Shown: positions 4,928 to 7,060 of the stretch, one piece after another
Layout of the letters: the number at the start of each line of letters is the position of its first letter
Numbering within the stretch: the first letter of the stretch is position 1
Origin: a bacterium
Lineage (GTDB): Bacteria > RBG-13-66-14
Assembly: GCA_026398675.1 (NCBI GenBank)
Contig: JAPLSK010000328.1
Location: forward strand, 1-7,060
Direction of reading: 5' to 3'
DNA length: 7,060 bases
Notes under the pieces: generated by a model
Seen by the model: the letters and a program-made list of their open reading frames with translations, nothing else
Told to the model about the DNA's origin: nothing
Database searches by the model: none
Made by a program: the position numbers and the translations under genes

Positions 4928-7060
4928 GCCGGAATAATAAAATCCAGCCCCTCCACCTTTCCGGGCCCGACGTTTTCAAAAGACTCGCCATCGGCGTCGG
5001 AATCATCACGATTCTCGCCGTGATAACCTTCCCCTCAAAGACCCTCTACTCCGTAGCCCTCCAGGTGGGCGACGTGGCGTCCGATGACGTCATCAGCCCA
5101 ATCAAATACCCCGTCCTGAAAACCCCGGAGGAGCTCGAAGGCGAGCTCGCCATAAAGCGCGCCACGGTGCGCTCGGCTTACGTTTACTCCGAGGACGAGC
5201 TCCAGGGGAGCTGGCGGGAGTTCTCCAACCTCATAGACGATCTCAAACAGGCTTTCGAAGAGCCGGGGGGCGCGGAGGCGCAAGGTTATAAAGATCTGGC
5301 GAAGAGCCTGGACGGACGCTACCGCCTTTCCATCTCCACCGAGCTTTTGAGAAGACTGGACAGAAACGACGAGCTCTTCAACGAGTTCGCCAACCTCCCC
5401 CTCTCCCTTTCGGACACGTTCAAGGGGGGGGTGGTGGAGGACCGGACGCGGCTCTCCGAGGCGGACATCGTCAACGGTATCCTCCTGCGCTACCCCAACG
5501 ACGAGCTCTACTACGGGCTCTCCTATTCCGAGATCTCCGACCTCGAGACGGTCCGGGGGAAGATAACCGAGCTCTTCGAGCCCCACCTCTCGTCGCCGGA
5601 GCTTACGAGTGAGCTCGTGACGCTCGCTCTGGGTTTTTGTCGCCCGACCATCTACCTCGATGAGCAGGCGACCCGGGAACGCCTGGAAGCGGCCGGGGTC
5701 TCGGTGGACCGCGTCGCCTTCTGGGTCAGCGAGAACGAGCGAATCGCCGCGGCCCACGAGGTCGTCACCCCGGAGGTGTACCGCAAGCTGGAAGCCCTGG
5801 AGGCCTTCCGCACAAGCCAGGGCATCGTCTACGTCATTCTGGGCCGGGCGGCGATAATAGCCGTGTTCCTCTTCATCTTAGGCTTCTTCCTCTACAAGTA
5901 CCGCCGGGATACATTTTCGGACACGCGGTCGTGGATACTGATCGGCCTGGTCTTGATACTGACCGTCAGTCTGTCCCAGGGGCTGGTCACGGCCTTCTTC
6001 CAGCGGGTGCCCCAGATCGGATACCTCCTGCCCGCCGCTCTGGCCGGGGTGCTCCTGGCCACCCTCCTGGACGTCTCCATCGCCGTCGTCGGCGTGCTGG
6101 TCACGAGCGTGCTCCTGGGGCTTTTGACCGGTTTCGAGGTCCGCTACCTCTTCGTTTTTCTCACCGGCGGGCTGGCGGCGGTTTTCTCCGCCAGCACGCT
6201 GCGGCACCGGAGCTCGCTCTACTGGATTTCCCTCAAGGTGGCCGGGGCCAAGTTACTGATCATCGCCGCCATCGGCCTCTCCCTCTCCGACACATGGGCC
6301 GCCACCCTGTCCAACGCCGTTCTGGGCACCGTGGGGGCCATCATCGGCGTTTTCCTGGCCAGCCTCGTCCTGCCCCTCTTCGAGAACCTCTTCCACGTCA
6401 CCACACCGGTCAAGCTTCTCGAGCTCTCCGACCTGAACCAGCCCATCCTCGCGCGTTTGAAACAGGAGGCGCCCGGCACCTTCTACCACAGCCTGAACGT
6501 GGGCATACTGGTGGAGGCGGCGGCGGGAGCCGTCGGGGCCAACGCCATGTTGGCCCGAGTGGGAGCCTACTACCACGACATCGGCAAGCTGACCAAACCG
6601 GAGTACTTCTCCGAGAATAACCCCGAGCAGGCGTCCAAGCACGTGAACCTCTCGCCCTCGATGAGCACCCTCGTCATCAAGAGCCACGTCAAGGAGGGGA
6701 TCGAGCTGGCGAAGCGGAACCGGCTCCCCCGTGGCATCGTGGACTTCATCGCCGAGCACCACGGGACCGGCCTGATCAGCTTTTTCTACCAGCAGGCGCT
6801 CCGCCTGGACGAGCATAAGAGCCTCGACAAGAACGACTTCCGCTACCCGGGCCCTCTGACCCAGTCTAAGGAGACGGCCATCGTCATGCTGGCCGACGCC
6901 GTGGAGAGCGCAAGCCGCACCCTGTCGAACACGAGCGTATCCGCCATCCGTCTCCTGGTGCGCAACGTCGTGAACTCGCGGTTCATGGACGGTCAACTGG
7001 CCGAGTGCGACCTCACCCTGGCCGACCTCTCGACGATAAGCGACTCCTTCGCCAGCACCC
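4924..7060 (+). CDS. pgpH: 7TM-HD c-di-AMP phosphodiesterase, PgpH/YqfF type (3' end outside the window)
   Basis: The frame is open from ATG 4924 to the window edge and gives 712 residues without a stop. In order: an N-terminal membrane helix (about 19-38); an extracytoplasmic 7TMR-HDED domain (about 40-300) that ends in a TPEVYRKLEAL segment just before the membrane; a block of six to seven membrane helices (about 302-488); and a cytoplasmic HD domain from about 500. The metal-binding set is complete: His522 (TFYHS), His551-Asp552 (YYHDIGK), His588 (KSHV), His612-His613 (EHHGT) and Asp658 (LADAVES). This pattern is that of PgpH, which hydrolyses cyclic di-AMP to pApA in Listeria and other bacteria, so the same reaction is expected here. 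The usual length is about 700-850 residues, so little of the C-terminus is missing. The ATG overlaps the phoH stop. In many bacteria ybeY follows phoH and this gene, so it may lie just outside. No diadenylate cyclase gene is in the window. Confidence 0.93.
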   Translation, partial: MSRNNKIQPLHLSGPDVFKRLAIGVGIITILAVITFPSKTLYSVALQVGDVASDDVISPIKYPVLKTPEELEGELAIKRATVRSAYVYSEDELQGSWREFSNLIDDLKQAFEEPGGAEAQGYKDLAKSLDGRYRLSISTELLRRLDRNDELFNEFANLPLSLSDTFKGGVVEDRTRLSEADIVNGILLRYPNDELYYGLSYSEISDLETVRGKITELFEPHLSSPELTSELVTLALGFCRPTIYLDEQATRERLEAAGVSVDRVAFWVSENERIAAAHEVVTPEVYRKLEALEAFRTSQGIVYVILGRAAIIAVFLFILGFFLYKYRRDTFSDTRSWILIGLVLILTVSLSQGLVTAFFQRVPQIGYLLPAALAGVLLATLLDVSIAVVGVLVTSVLLGLLTGFEVRYLFVFLTGGLAAVFSASTLRHRSSLYWISLKVAGAKLLIIAAIGLSLSDTWAATLSNAVLGTVGAIIGVFLASLVLPLFENLFHVTTPVKLLELSDLNQPILARLKQEAPGTFYHSLNVGILVEAAAGAVGANAMLARVGAYYHDIGKLTKPEYFSENNPEQASKHVNLSPSMSTLVIKSHVKEGIELAKRNRLPRGIVDFIAEHHGTGLISFFYQQALRLDEHKSLDKNDFRYPGPLTQSKETAIVMLADAVESASRTLSNTSVSAIRLLVRNVVNSRFMDGQLAECDLTLADLSTISDSFAST

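Overview
The window is a GC-rich, gene-dense bacterial segment with every gene on the + strand and gaps mostly of a few bases. A b6-type cytochrome b, a hexaheme c-type cytochrome, exported repeat proteins and a PhoH / 7TM-HD (PgpH-type) pair suggest a respiring, probably anaerobic bacterium, perhaps an uncultivated deltaproteobacterium-like or candidate-phylum lineage. The lineage is a guess from gene content; there is no rRNA or other marker to confirm it.

Layout. (1) Positions 3-1489 hold two adjacent paralogous genes for exported repeat proteins. They are built from 44-52-residue modules, each carrying an LDxxGxLY-like core, and probably fold as beta-propellers. The first is cut by the left edge. 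The second has a 30-bp sequence present twice in tandem, in frame, inside its signal-peptide region. (2) Positions 1496-3245 encode a quinol-oxidising membrane module. It consists of a cytochrome b6-like protein with four heme-ligand histidines plus the cysteine expected to bind heme ci, and a second protein that fuses a shortened subunit IV-like membrane part to a periplasmic domain with six CXXCH heme sites. No Rieske gene lies next to them. (3) Positions 3299-3820 encode a small DUF2062 membrane protein of unknown function. (4) A good sigma70-type promoter (3837-3865) starts a second unit. It contains phoH, broken by a one-base deletion inside the Walker A motif, and then a pgpH-like 7TM-HD c-di-AMP phosphodiesterase gene. 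The latter overlaps phoH by ATGA and runs off the right edge.

How they work together. Genes of parts 1 and 2 are separated by 6 and 4 bases and probably form one transcript, so the propeller proteins may be periplasmic or surface partners of the electron-transfer complex (inference). In that complex, electrons from menaquinol would pass through the b hemes and heme ci and/or straight into the fused hexaheme domain. PhoH and PgpH form a conserved housekeeping cluster that in many bacteria continues with ybeY, which would lie just beyond the right edge.

The most noteworthy points are the apparently Rieske-less b6/subunit IV-hexaheme fusion with a degenerate PEWY motif, the in-frame 30-bp repeat in a signal peptide, and the frameshift in the ATP-binding loop of PhoH.
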